In this document: in pieces, positions 35,616-44,158 of the stretch
Position numbering within the stretch: the stretch's first letter is position 1
How the letters are laid out: each line of letters opens with the position of its first letter
From: Pirellulales bacterium
GTDB taxonomy: Bacteria > Planctomycetota > Planctomycetia > Pirellulales > JACPPG01
Length of the DNA: 64,000 nt
Reading direction: 5' to 3'
NCBI GenBank assembly: GCA_036499395.1
Contig: DASYDW010000136.1
Coordinates: 124,001 to 188,000, forward strand
The notes under the pieces: generated by a model
Database searches by the model: none
What the model was told of the DNA's origin: nothing
Seen by the model: only the letters and a program-made list of their open reading frames with translations
Made by a program: the position numbers and the translations under genes

Positions 35616-35767
35616 GCATTCTGGGCAAATGCTACTGGCGGCAACCGCTGCCGTACGAGCACTCGTGGCAGTAGAATGAGCCGCGATGCTGGCGGCGATA
35701 CGCTCGACTGCGCCGGCGCGATCCACCACTTGGCCACTTCGCCGCGCGAAATAAAAAGCACATACCA

Positions 35768-36967
35768 ATGCCTCTCGATCTCGTCGACACGCTCAGTCAG
35801 TTGGTCGCCACGCCCAGCGTCAATCCGATGGGACGTCCGGTATCGGGACCCGAGTTCTTCGAATATCGAATGACCGACTGGCTGCAGGCTTTTTTCAACC
35901 GGCTGTCGCTGCCATGGGTGCGGCAGACAGTCGAACCGAAACGCGACAATATCGTGGCTCGCTTCGACGGTGATCGTGCTCCCGGCGATGGCGGCAAGGT
36001 TATCTTGCTCGAAGCGCACCAGGACACGGTGCCCGTCGACGGGATGACGATTCCCCCTTGGCAGCCCACAGTGCGCGACGGACGAATTTACGGACGCGGG
36101 TCGTGCGATATCAAAGGGGGCATGACGGCCATGCTCGGCGCGCTCGTCCGGCTCGTCGAAGAAAAGCCGGGCTCGCGGCCGACCGTCATCATGGCCTGCA
36201 CGGTCAACGAAGAGCATGGCTACAGTGGTGCTCAGGCTCTGACGCGCCTATGGACTTCGGCCGGCCAGGATTCGATCATTCCACGCACGCCTGACGCGGC
36301 AATCATTGCCGAGCCGACGAACCTGGACGTCGTGGTGGCGCACAAGGGGGCGGTGCGCTGGCGCTGCCACACGCACGGCCGCGCGGCGCACAGTTCGCAA
36401 CCACAGTTAGGAGACAACGCCATCTACAAGATGGCCCGCGTGCTGACGGCGTTGGAAAACTACGCCCGTGATGTGCCCGCATCGGCGGCTGCGCATCCGC
36501 TCTGTGGTCGCCCCAGCCTGAGCGTCGGTGTAATCAGCGGCGGCCTGAGCGTGAACACAGTTCCCGCTCGGGCCACGATCGAAATCGATCGCCGCATTAT
36601 TCCGGGCGAAGATGGTGAAACCGCTTACCGGCAAGTGGTCGATTACGTAACGCATCGCACCGAGCTTGGTGCCAGCTTGGAGCACGAGCGTCCCTACCTT
36701 GAAGGCCGTTCGCTATCCGATGGCCCAAACAAAGTGCTCGCCGGTCAATTGATCGAGGCCGCACGGCGTGTGCGCGGACAGGCCGCCGAGATCGGCGTTC
36801 CTTTCGGAACTGACGCCGCCACGATCGCCGGCGCCGGTGTCCCCAGCGTCGTGTTCGGCCCAGGTTCCATCGCACAAGCGCACACGGCCGATGAATGGCT
36901 GTCTCTCGACGAACTCACGGCCGCGAGCGAAGCGCTGTACCAGTTCCTCGTAAGCGCCGGTACCTAA
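35768..36967 (+). CDS. M20-family peptidase/deacylase (ArgE/DapE-like)
   Basis: This 399-residue zinc hydrolase has the M20 pattern: AHQDTVPVD, GRGSCDIKGGMTAML, NEEHGYSGA, a lid domain around GAVRWRCHTHGRAAHSS, and DAATIAGAGVPSVVFGPG near the end. Metal ligands would be the His in AHQD, the Asp in CDIKGG, the Glu in NEEH and the Glu of IIAEPT. Substrate could be an N-acyl amino acid or a peptide. No Shine-Dalgarno site is evident. Its stop codon forms the loop of a 7-bp hairpin (36958-36974). Confidence 0.88.
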   Translation: MPLDLVDTLSQLVATPSVNPMGRPVSGPEFFEYRMTDWLQAFFNRLSLPWVRQTVEPKRDNIVARFDGDRAPGDGGKVILLEAHQDTVPVDGMTIPPWQPTVRDGRIYGRGSCDIKGGMTAMLGALVRLVEEKPGSRPTVIMACTVNEEHGYSGAQALTRLWTSAGQDSIIPRTPDAAIIAEPTNLDVVVAHKGAVRWRCHTHGRAAHSSQPQLGDNAIYKMARVLTALENYARDVPASAAAHPLCGRPSLSVGVISGGLSVNTVPARATIEIDRRIIPGEDGETAYRQVVDYVTHRTELGASLEHERPYLEGRSLSDGPNKVLAGQLIEAARRVRGQAAEIGVPFGTDAATIAGAGVPSVVFGPGSIAQAHTADEWLSLDELTAASEALYQFLVSAGT

Positions 36968-36974
36968 GGTACCG
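36958..36974 (+). other. Hairpin with the stop codon as loop
   Basis: CGGTACC (36958-36964) pairs with GGTACCG (36968-36974) around the UAA stop codon of the M20 gene. No T-run follows, so a termination role is unproven. Confidence 0.4.
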
Positions 36975-37064
36975 CTCGACGGTCCCGGATCGAAACGCCG
37001 CGGCTGCTCGAGCGCAAGATCGCCAGCCGCGGCACCATTGCTTCGTCGGGAGCGATGCGCCCGC

Positions 37065-37391
37065 TTAGAACTGATCGAGGATGAAGTGATTTCCCCAGTG
37101 GTACTTGCGGGTCATGGGGAATTCGTTGTGCCAGCGCTTGTTGTAGACCGGCACCCGCATCTCTGGCGGATAGCGGTAGTACAAGCTCTCCGAGCTGCGG
37201 TAATAGTCCGCGCTCCAAAAGTTCTGCGGATACCACAGATACGGGTAGTGGTAGAAACGGTCCCAGTCCTGGGTGTTGTAGCTGCGAGCCCACTGCCGAC
37301 CGAAGGCCTGTTCTTGCGCATCGGCCGAGGTGGCCGTTGCGGACCACAGCCCCAGCGCGCAGAGTCCCGCTAGCATTCCTCGACGAATCAT
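37065..37391 (-). CDS. Small exported Tyr/Trp/Arg-rich protein
   Basis: This 108-residue protein has a signal peptide (IRRGMLAGLCALGLWSATA, cleavage near AQ) and a mature part rich in Tyr, Trp, Asn, Arg and Pro, as in NTQDWDRFYHYPYLWYPQNF and YYRYPPEMRVPVYNKRWHN. Similar planctomycete proteins exist, some with doubtful calmodulin-binding annotation; I do not assign a function. Two ATG codons lie at 37391 and 37394; the G-rich stretch before them favours 37391. It follows the M20 gene on the opposite strand. Confidence 0.7.
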   Translation of the reverse strand: MIRRGMLAGLCALGLWSATATSADAQEQAFGRQWARSYNTQDWDRFYHYPYLWYPQNFWSADYYRSSESLYYRYPPEMRVPVYNKRWHNEFPMTRKYHWGNHFILDQF

Positions 37392-37631
37392 CATGAATCC
37401 CCCCAACGCCCAACTCGAACCGCCGGCCGGCTCCTGATCGAAGAAGCCTCTTTGCGCCGGCAGATCAGCCTGGGCCTGTAAGGAGTGAATCGGCTCCCCT
37501 TACAGCCGGCATTGAGGGAATATCCGTTAAAGCCGGTAGGGTCCGCGAGGTGGGGGAGAAACGAGCGAAGCAGGGCTGACTTTGCGGGCGCCCCTCTGTG
37601 CGACTACGTCCTTTTGGCTTGCTGCGATGAG

Positions 37632-38447
37632 TTACCGGCGGGCGGCGGATTCGGCCGCGGAATTTTTTAGCGGCGTCTTTCCCTCGGCTAGCTCGCGGTC
37701 CCACTGGTCCATCAGTGGCCAGTCAACCGCACAGGTGCCGAAGTCGGCCATGTGCAGGTAGCTTTCCAACCGTGCGATCGTGCGATCGAGCAGCGTATTA
37801 TCCTTGCGGAAAATCGGACCGTGGCTCGGCAGCAGCCATTCGACATCACTGGCTCGGATTCGCTGCAGCGAACGCAAGAATGCCTGGATGTCGCTGCCAT
37901 GATGCGCGTCGATCGCGCCGACGCAGCCATCGCGATAAATGTTGTCGCCACTGAAGAGCAAATTGCCCATGCGGAACGACAGTTGGCTGTCGGTATGACC
38001 TGGCGTGTGCCAGACCTCGAGTTTGAGATTCCCGACCGTGATCACATCTCCGTCGTCGACCAACACGTCAAGCTTCACGGGCGGCATTTCCAGGTGAATA
38101 TCCTGGGCATCAATGCGGGCGAAGGTCTTGATCGGATCCCCTTCGGCCAGTGGCTTAGCCGCTAAAGGGTGGCCGGTCACCGTGGCCTTGAGCGACTGCT
38201 TGATCTTGGCCAGCCCTTGGATATGATCCACATCCGCGTGGGTGGCAATGACGGTTTTGCAGTTCGACAAGGGAAAATCGAGCTGCCGAATCATTTCGAC
38301 AATTTCGTCGACGGCATCCTCGAAACCGACGTCGATCAGGATCCATTCCGATTCGTCGTAGACGAGATAGACATTGCACCCCAGCCGCTGGCCGGCCTGG
38401 TAGTTCATCTCGATGACGTGGGTGAAAACGGGCTTCCGTTCGAGCAT
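37632..38447 (-). CDS. Metallo-beta-lactamase-fold hydrolase (glyoxalase II-like)
   Basis: This 271-residue protein has the metal-binding HADVDHIQGL and the HTPGHTDSQL motif, with a further Asp in FSGDNIYRDG, and the C-terminal LLPSHGPI motif. These are the standard dinuclear-site residues of the family. Substrate is unknown. A modest ribosome-binding site lies before the ATG at 38447. It is separated from the next gene upstream by 135 bases. Confidence 0.85.
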   Translation of the reverse strand: MLERKPVFTHVIEMNYQAGQRLGCNVYLVYDESEWILIDVGFEDAVDEIVEMIRQLDFPLSNCKTVIATHADVDHIQGLAKIKQSLKATVTGHPLAAKPLAEGDPIKTFARIDAQDIHLEMPPVKLDVLVDDGDVITVGNLKLEVWHTPGHTDSQLSFRMGNLLFSGDNIYRDGCVGAIDAHHGSDIQAFLRSLQRIRASDVEWLLPSHGPIFRKDNTLLDRTIARLESYLHMADFGTCAVDWPLMDQWDRELAEGKTPLKNSAAESAARR

Positions 38448-38582
38448 GTTGATTCATCCTTTTGTCGCCAGGCACAGCCGGCGGGTAGGCCTAGGGACTG
38501 CCCCAGATTTTAGCAGCCCGGCGGAAAAGCTCCAGGATGCCGACGAACGCAAAAAAGTCCGGCAGCCGCGCGAACTTCCCCG

Positions 38583-39551
38583 TCAGCCGGTCGCAACGAT
38601 GCCGGCGAGCCCTTCGCGAAATGAAGGGAAGGCGAAATGCACACCAAGTTCGTTGCGCAGTCGAGAATTGCTGACCCGTTTGTCGCTCGCCGCCCGAACC
38701 GCCGAGGGCAAGGTCGCGTCTGGCGCGATGAAGCGAGGTGGCGGGGCCTCGAGCAATTGCGCCAATTGTCGGTAATAATCGCGCCGCGCTACGGGGCGGC
38801 CGTCTGACACTAGGTAGTAGCGTGGTCCTCGAGCGACTTTTTCCGCGGCCAACACGACCGACGCCGCATCGTCGACATGGATCAAGTTCAACCAGCCGGC
38901 CGCGGGAGCAGGTATGGTTCGCCCCTGCTGTAGCGCTTCGCGATTAGGAATTCGTCCGGGGCCATAAATACCCGCCATGCGGAGCACGACGGCATTCGCC
39001 CCGCGCGGATGCGAGAGCAACGCCTCCTCGGCTGCCAGGCAGGCCCGGCCCCCCGCACGCTCAGGAAAACAGGGCGTATGCTCGTCGATCCAGGCGCCAC
39101 CGCAATCTCCGTAAACGCCGGTCGAACTGACATAGACCACGCGCCCAGCATTCGTGGGTAGTGCGTTCAGCACGTTAACCAACCCGCGCAGATACACCTC
39201 TTCGATACCGAAGCTCTGCTTACGGTCGTAGCCCACCGCGTAAAGTATCGAGCTTGCGGCAGGCAAGCCGACGAGCGAATCCAAACGCATGACGTCGGCC
39301 ACGATTGGACGCAATCCGCGCTTGGCGAATCCCGCGGCGCGCTCGCGCGAACGGGTTACGGCGAACACCTCGTGCCCGGCGTCGAGCCAGCGCTCGGCGA
39401 CGCGCAGGCCCAGATACCCGCAGCCGACGATCAGCTTCGTCTCTAGCGAGGCACGCTCGGATTCGCGACTGACGGGTACGCTACTTGGTAGCGGCGGCAT
39501 AGCGCCGGGACGCAACGTGTCACGTAATCGTTCTTGGGGGATTTCAGCCAT
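38583..39551 (-). CDS. NAD-dependent sugar-epimerase-like protein (YeeZ type)
   Basis: This 322-residue extended-SDR protein has a Rossmann motif near residue 42 (VGCGYLGLRVAERWL) and the YVSSTGVYGDCGGAWIDE segment. The canonical YxxxK pattern is missing at the usual place, as in YeeZ-type proteins. The first 35 residues precede the Rossmann fold and could be shorter in reality. It lies 15 bases after ruvX and is probably co-transcribed with it and with manC. Confidence 0.8.
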   Translation of the reverse strand: MAEIPQERLRDTLRPGAMPPLPSSVPVSRESERASLETKLIVGCGYLGLRVAERWLDAGHEVFAVTRSRERAAGFAKRGLRPIVADVMRLDSLVGLPAASSILYAVGYDRKQSFGIEEVYLRGLVNVLNALPTNAGRVVYVSSTGVYGDCGGAWIDEHTPCFPERAGGRACLAAEEALLSHPRGANAVVLRMAGIYGPGRIPNREALQQGRTIPAPAAGWLNLIHVDDAASVVLAAEKVARGPRYYLVSDGRPVARRDYYRQLAQLLEAPPPRFIAPDATLPSAVRAASDKRVSNSRLRNELGVHFAFPSFREGLAGIVATG

Positions 39552-39566
39552 GTTTCAACCGTCACT

Positions 39567-40040
39567 CTAATCGTCTAAGCCCGAAGTCCCTTCGGTGTTT
39601 CCTCCTGATTCCAGATATGCGACCAGCAAAATCTGTGCGGCCAGCTTATCGAGCCGTGCCTTGCGCTGCTTCTTCGTGAACTCGGCAGCACCGAGGTATT
39701 TCTCAGCCTCGGCGCTTGTGAATCGTTCGTCGAAATACTCGACCGGTTTGCCTGTTAACTCGCCGAGCCACTTGCCGAACTCTCGCGCCTCGCGTGACTT
39801 GGCGCTCTCGCGGCCGTCCAGATGTACCGGCAAACCTACGACGAATAAGGCGATACTCTCCTCCGCCGCCAGGCGACGGAAGAAATCACCGTCGGCTTGC
39901 GGACCGCGGCGCGTGTAATTCTCGAAAGGACTCGCGATCGTCCGCCGCGCATCCGACACCGCGATACCAATACGGACAGTTCCGTAATCGACAGCGGCGA
40001 CGCGGCCGGAAGCGTTATTCGCTGTTGGTCGATCGGACAT
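39567..40040 (-). CDS. ruvX: Putative Holliday junction resolvase / 16S rRNA maturation nuclease (YqgF family)
   Basis: This 157-residue protein has the RNase H-like YqgF fold, with AAVDYGTVRIGIAVSD near its N terminus, VVGLPVHLDGRES and EYFDERFTSAEAEKYL. The acidic residues of these segments would form the active site. YqgF is usually called a Holliday junction resolvase but also acts in 16S rRNA maturation. The frame opens at 40082, but the ATG at 40040 gives the normal length. It lies in a minus-strand series with manC (49-base gap). Confidence 0.92.
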   Translation of the reverse strand: MSDRPTANNASGRVAAVDYGTVRIGIAVSDARRTIASPFENYTRRGPQADGDFFRRLAAEESIALFVVGLPVHLDGRESAKSREAREFGKWLGELTGKPVEYFDERFTSAEAEKYLGAAEFTKKQRKARLDKLAAQILLVAYLESGGNTEGTSGLDD

Positions 40041-40089
40041 GGAAAGGAGTGATATCCCTGGAAAAAGTGCGACCGGCGGCATCCCCCAA

Positions 40090-41187
40090 TTATACGTGCT
40101 GACGCCAGCCCCGTTTCTCCAATTCTTTGACCACTTGCCGCAGCGATTCCTCGTCGCGGCGGTGGGCCACTAAGGTGGCATCGGGGGTATGCACCACGAT
40201 CAGGTCTTCGGCACCGACCGTGACGATCAGATGCTCTTTGGCTCCCTCGCCGGAGTAAACGATCGTGCCCGTCGTTTTAACCCCCAAATGTCGGGCCACA
40301 ATCGTGTTGCCGTCCGCATCCGTACCGCGCTGCCGGGCCAGGGCCTGCCAACTCCCCAGATCGTCCCAATCGAAGGGGGCTTCGACAACAATGACGTTGT
40401 CGGCCTTCTCCATCACGGCAAAATCGATCGAGATCCCTTTGATCTCCGCGAATTCGCGGGCAAACACCGTGTCGAAATCGGCCGTCTCGTGCGCCGCGGC
40501 GATGGTTTTGAGGTGACGCATCATTTGTGGCTGATGGCGACTGAGCGCGTCGAGAATCGTGCGCGCACGCCAGACGAAGATGCCCGAATTCCAATAGAAG
40601 TTGCCCGAGTCGAGGTATTGCTGGGCGACCTCGGCATTCGGCTTCTCGCGAAATCGCAGGACGGTGTAGGCGACACTCGCCCCGCCTGCTTGCTGCTCGC
40701 TGAGTGGTTCCCCACGTTCCAGGTAACCAAAGCTCTCGGCGGGATACGTGGGGCGAATGCCAAATGTAATCAGTCGGCTCGGTTCGGCTTCGACCAGCGC
40801 CACGGCCTGTTGCACCGCACGGCGGAACGCTTCGCCATCACGAATCACATGGTCAGCCGGCAAGACGAGCATCGTCGCCTCGGGATCCCGAGCCGCGATC
40901 AATAGCGCCGCTAGACCGATGCAAGGAGCCGTATCCCGCTTGCAGGGCTCGGCCAAAATGGCCGCGGACGAAAGCTCGGGCAACTGCTCACGAACCGGCG
41001 CCGCGAGCACCGCGGCCGTTGCCACCAGCCTCCGATCGGCCGAGACCAGATCCGCCAGGCGATCGAGCGTCGACTGCAAAAGCGAACGATCGCTTAATAG
41101 CTTTAAGAGCTGTTTTGGGGTCGCTTCGCGGCTCACGGGCCAGAATCGAGTTCCAGAACCTCCGGCCATGACCAGCGCGTGCAACAT
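40090..41187 (-). CDS. manC: Mannose-1-phosphate guanylyltransferase
   Basis: This 365-residue nucleotidyltransferase makes GDP-mannose from mannose-1-phosphate and GTP. It has the pyrophosphorylase signature MAGGSGTRFWPVSREATPKQLLKL at the N terminus, LVLPADHVI, and ISIDFAVMEKADNV. The C-terminal part (about 80 residues) is shorter than the fused isomerase domain of long ManC proteins. With the UDP-sugar pyrophosphorylase next to it, it suggests cell-envelope polysaccharide synthesis. Confidence 0.93.
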   Translation of the reverse strand: MLHALVMAGGSGTRFWPVSREATPKQLLKLLSDRSLLQSTLDRLADLVSADRRLVATAAVLAAPVREQLPELSSAAILAEPCKRDTAPCIGLAALLIAARDPEATMLVLPADHVIRDGEAFRRAVQQAVALVEAEPSRLITFGIRPTYPAESFGYLERGEPLSEQQAGGASVAYTVLRFREKPNAEVAQQYLDSGNFYWNSGIFVWRARTILDALSRHQPQMMRHLKTIAAAHETADFDTVFAREFAEIKGISIDFAVMEKADNVIVVEAPFDWDDLGSWQALARQRGTDADGNTIVARHLGVKTTGTIVYSGEGAKEHLIVTVGAEDLIVVHTPDATLVAHRRDEESLRQVVKELEKRGWRQHV

Positions 41188-41233
41188 CGAATGATCTCAG
41201 GTTTCTTGAAAGGGCTATTCCTGCACGTGAGGC

Positions 41234-42670
41234 TTAGCGAAAATAACGATCCGACGTCACTTCCAGCCCCTCGTTGATCTTCCGCGAAACTTCGTCCGCG
41301 TCCAGGGCGTATAGCGGGCTGATTTCGACGTTTACACCTTCGCCAACCTTGACGCCGGCCTTTTCGAGCCAGGCGCGGTGCAGCTCTACGATTTGTCGAC
41401 GAACCGTGGTGGGCGTGTCGCGTTCTGCCCCTTCGCCATTCTTGACTGGCGCGAACACCGCGGACTCGTCCACCTCGACCACCAGCGATTTCTTCGCTTC
41501 TGGTAACAGGTCGAAGATGAACTGCTCGAACTTAATTGCGTTGGGCTTCTCGGGCTCGACCTTGCTTCCGGACTGATCGACGAAACCGACCTTCTTGTGG
41601 GCGAAATGGAAAGGCAACCGTCCGCCCCCTTCGCTCATCCGCTTCAGAAATACCACATCGAAAATATGAACCGCTATGTTTCCAGCCCACAACTTGAGTG
41701 AGCCATCGGGCTGCCGCAGCTCGGCAACATCGTCCGGCAGGTCGCTATATTCGATGATCTGCACCTGGCCATCCACCGAGACGACATTACCGACCCGGTC
41801 GAGCGGCTTTTGCTTCGCAACGACCTGTGTCGAAACTTCCGCTCCGGCGTTCAGGTGGTAGCCGATGAACAGCGGATCGCAAACGACAACCAGCGGATTG
41901 TCGATCTGCATGTAAAACAATTGCTCGATATGACGGCGCTCGATGTCCGCGAGCGCTCCACTGCGAGCAAGCGCGCGTAGCATGCCACCGTGTCCATCGG
42001 GACTGAGAAACAGGCTATCGCGCTCAGCGAGAAGCAGCTTTCCCGATTTTGCATCCACCGCGGGCATCGTCCCCTGACAGAAGACGATCACGTCCTCGAC
42101 CGGCAGACCGAAGCGGGCGTGCTTTTCCAGCGCTGCGATCGTGTCATCATGCGTAGCCGGGCTGGTCATGATGTAAATCGGGATGGCCGCGTTGTACCGC
42201 TTTCGCGCAGCCAACAGCTTTTCGAAAAGAATCTGGAACAGACACGCCTCGGAGACCGGACCGATGGGGAACAATCCCTTCGGGTGATCGAAGCCGAGTC
42301 GGGTCCCCTGCCCTCCGGCGACCAGCACGACGCCCACTTTGCCGTCGCGAAGTGCGTGTTCGCCGCGCTGGCGCGCTCGTTCGTACGCTTGGCCCTCCCC
42401 CTGCTCAGAGAGCCGAATGGCCGGCGGCGGTTCGGCACGCTTTGCGCGAGCGGCATGGTCTTGCCCGGCCGGCTGCGATTCGTTCTTGGCCTGGCCGGCC
42501 AACTTGGCGATTTGCCGAAAGTCGATCCCTTCGACCTGTTTGGCGAATGCCGATTGTTCGTCGCTCGACAGCTCGTCCCAGAACTGCAACAGGTGCTCCT
42601 GCCCTGCGGTCCGGAGTTGTTCGAGAAGCTTTTCTTTGCTGGGGGCGGACATAGCGGTTGGAGAAGACAT
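41234..42670 (-). CDS. UDP-sugar / UDP-N-acetylglucosamine pyrophosphorylase (UDPGP type 1)
   Basis: This 478-residue protein has the UDPGP signature VVLVAGGQGTRLGFDHPKG with LFPIGPVSEA, and internal segments such as KSLVVEVDESAVFAP typical of eukaryotic-type UAP1/UGP proteins. It would activate a sugar phosphate with UTP. Which sugar cannot be decided from the sequence. The frame opens at 42700, but starts at 42670 or 42652 (MSAPSKEK) are better; I chose 42670. It lies 46 bases upstream of manC on the same strand. Confidence 0.85.
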   Translation of the reverse strand: MSSPTAMSAPSKEKLLEQLRTAGQEHLLQFWDELSSDEQSAFAKQVEGIDFRQIAKLAGQAKNESQPAGQDHAARAKRAEPPPAIRLSEQGEGQAYERARQRGEHALRDGKVGVVLVAGGQGTRLGFDHPKGLFPIGPVSEACLFQILFEKLLAARKRYNAAIPIYIMTSPATHDDTIAALEKHARFGLPVEDVIVFCQGTMPAVDAKSGKLLLAERDSLFLSPDGHGGMLRALARSGALADIERRHIEQLFYMQIDNPLVVVCDPLFIGYHLNAGAEVSTQVVAKQKPLDRVGNVVSVDGQVQIIEYSDLPDDVAELRQPDGSLKLWAGNIAVHIFDVVFLKRMSEGGGRLPFHFAHKKVGFVDQSGSKVEPEKPNAIKFEQFIFDLLPEAKKSLVVEVDESAVFAPVKNGEGAERDTPTTVRRQIVELHRAWLEKAGVKVGEGVNVEISPLYALDADEVSRKINEGLEVTSDRYFR

Positions 42671-42758
42671 TGGTATTTTCGTTTTCGAAGACTGACACAT
42701 CTAAGTGCGACGCAACAGGCCGGTAGCCGATTGCGTGAGTCGAATCTGGTACCCAAAT

Positions 42759-43568
42759 CTAGGTCAGCGGAACACGCATGCCGTCGTAGGCCAGTTCCAT
42801 ATTCGCCGGAAGTGCCGCATTCGTTGCTTCGTGCTCCAATTCATGCGACAGATGCGTAAAAATCGCACGCCGCGGAGCCAATTTTTGAGCTACCTCGATG
42901 GCTTCCTGCAGCCCGAAATGGGTCGCGTGCGGCTTGGGGCGCAGGGCATCGAGGATCAGTACATCGAGCCCTTCCAGCAGCGGCCAACTTTCGTCGGGAA
43001 TTTTGTTCGTGTCGGTGCAATACGCCACGTTGCCAAAACGAAAACCCAGCACTTCCCAGCGACCGTGCAACAGCCGGACTGGAATGATGCGCATTCCCAA
43101 CAGGTCAAACGGTTCGGTCGTGATTCGGTGCGGATCCAGCAGAGGAATTGCGCCGGCGTGGTACGTCCCCTCTTGAGCAAACGCATAATCGAACGATTTT
43201 CGTATGCGATCTTCGACGGTCGTTTCGCAGTACAGCGGTAACTTGTGTCCCAGGTAGTACGGAAACAATCGCACGTCGTCCAGACCGAAGACGTGATCGG
43301 CATGCTCGTGCGTATAGAGCACCGCGTGAACCAGGCCGATTCGCTCGCGCAGCAGTTGCGTCCGCAAATCGGTGGGGGTGTCGACAAGCAACACCCCCTC
43401 AGGCATCCCCAGCACCAATCCGCAACGAGTCCGCTTATTTCGCGGGTCGTTGCTTTGGCACGTATCGCATCCGCATCCAATGACGGGCACGCCCACCGAC
43501 GTACCGGTCCCCAGAAAAACCAGTTGGCCGGAAACATCGGTGGTGACAAATTTGCGTTCTGCAGGCAT
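42759..43568 (-). CDS. PhnP-like metallo-beta-lactamase-fold phosphodiesterase
   Basis: This 269-residue protein has a zinc-finger-like patch near its start (GCGCDTCQSNDPRNKRTRCG), the metal ligands in THEHADHVFGLDD, and a C-terminal THLSHELEHE. This arrangement resembles PhnP, which hydrolyses 5-phosphoribosyl 1,2-cyclic phosphate, though no phosphonate genes are nearby. Substrate may be another cyclic nucleotide. It starts the minus-strand series that runs down to the epimerase. Confidence 0.83.
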   Translation of the reverse strand: MPAERKFVTTDVSGQLVFLGTGTSVGVPVIGCGCDTCQSNDPRNKRTRCGLVLGMPEGVLLVDTPTDLRTQLLRERIGLVHAVLYTHEHADHVFGLDDVRLFPYYLGHKLPLYCETTVEDRIRKSFDYAFAQEGTYHAGAIPLLDPHRITTEPFDLLGMRIIPVRLLHGRWEVLGFRFGNVAYCTDTNKIPDESWPLLEGLDVLILDALRPKPHATHFGLQEAIEVAQKLAPRRAIFTHLSHELEHEATNAALPANMELAYDGMRVPLT

Positions 43569-43749
43569 AGGCGGATTCTATGAGATAGGGGGAAGTCTCG
43601 GCAAACGGTGCCACGTTAGTAGATCGTTTACGGTCGTTTTTTGTTCCCTCGCGCTCGTTCAGGCGCAGGAAGGATTGTGGTAGGCTGACGGACAGCCGCA
43701 CACGGCAAACCGCGGAACGCTCATAGACCCAGGATGGAAGGTGAACGCC

Positions 43750-44112
43750 ATGACTGTTGAATTGCGCGAAGAAGCTGCTGGGAAGATTCTTGAAGTTCGT
43801 GCCAGCGGCAAGCTGAGCAAACAGGATTACGAACGATTTCTGCCGGAAGTCGAACGTTTGATCAAGGCGCAAGGCAAACTTCGCATCCTGCTCGAACTGC
43901 ACGATTTTCACGGCTGGGAAGTCGCGGCCTTGTGGGAAGATATCAAGTTCGACATGAAGCACTTCCGCGATATCGAGCGGCTGGCGGTCGTCGGCGAGAC
44001 CAAGTGGGAGGCCGGCATGGCGGCCTTCTGCAAGCCCTTCACCTCGGCCACGATCAAGTACTTCGACCACACGAAAGCCGCCGAGGCCAAGGCTTGGCTC
44101 GAAGCGGCTTGA
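43750..44112 (+). CDS. SpoIIAA-like (STAS-related) protein
   Basis: This 120-residue protein resembles the SpoIIAA-like family (ELHDFHGWEVAALWEDIKFDM, then FRDIERLAVVGETKWEAGMA). Such proteins bind phospholipids or act as partner-switch regulators, but their role is not well known. The frame starts at a GTG at 43741; GGAAGG at 43737-43742 favours the ATG at 43750. It is convergent with the gamma-glutamyltransferase gene and has no clear partner nearby. Confidence 0.85.
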   Translation: MTVELREEAAGKILEVRASGKLSKQDYERFLPEVERLIKAQGKLRILLELHDFHGWEVAALWEDIKFDMKHFRDIERLAVVGETKWEAGMAAFCKPFTSATIKYFDHTKAAEAKAWLEAA

Positions 44113-44158
44113 CGGATGGCGAGCCGCTGGCGAGTGAGCTGTTTAACAGCTGGCTGCT

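Larger units (their letters stand above)
35067..35767. other. Gene-free region with strong RNA-like structure
   Basis: No ORF looks real. It holds a minus-strand terminator (35160-35219), an exceptional hairpin (35477-35529), and a plus-strand intrinsic terminator (35575-35615), all listed separately. The hairpin and plus-strand terminator together suggest a short transcript or a leader before the M20 peptidase gene. The sequence after 35616 has no clear signal. Confidence 0.5.
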
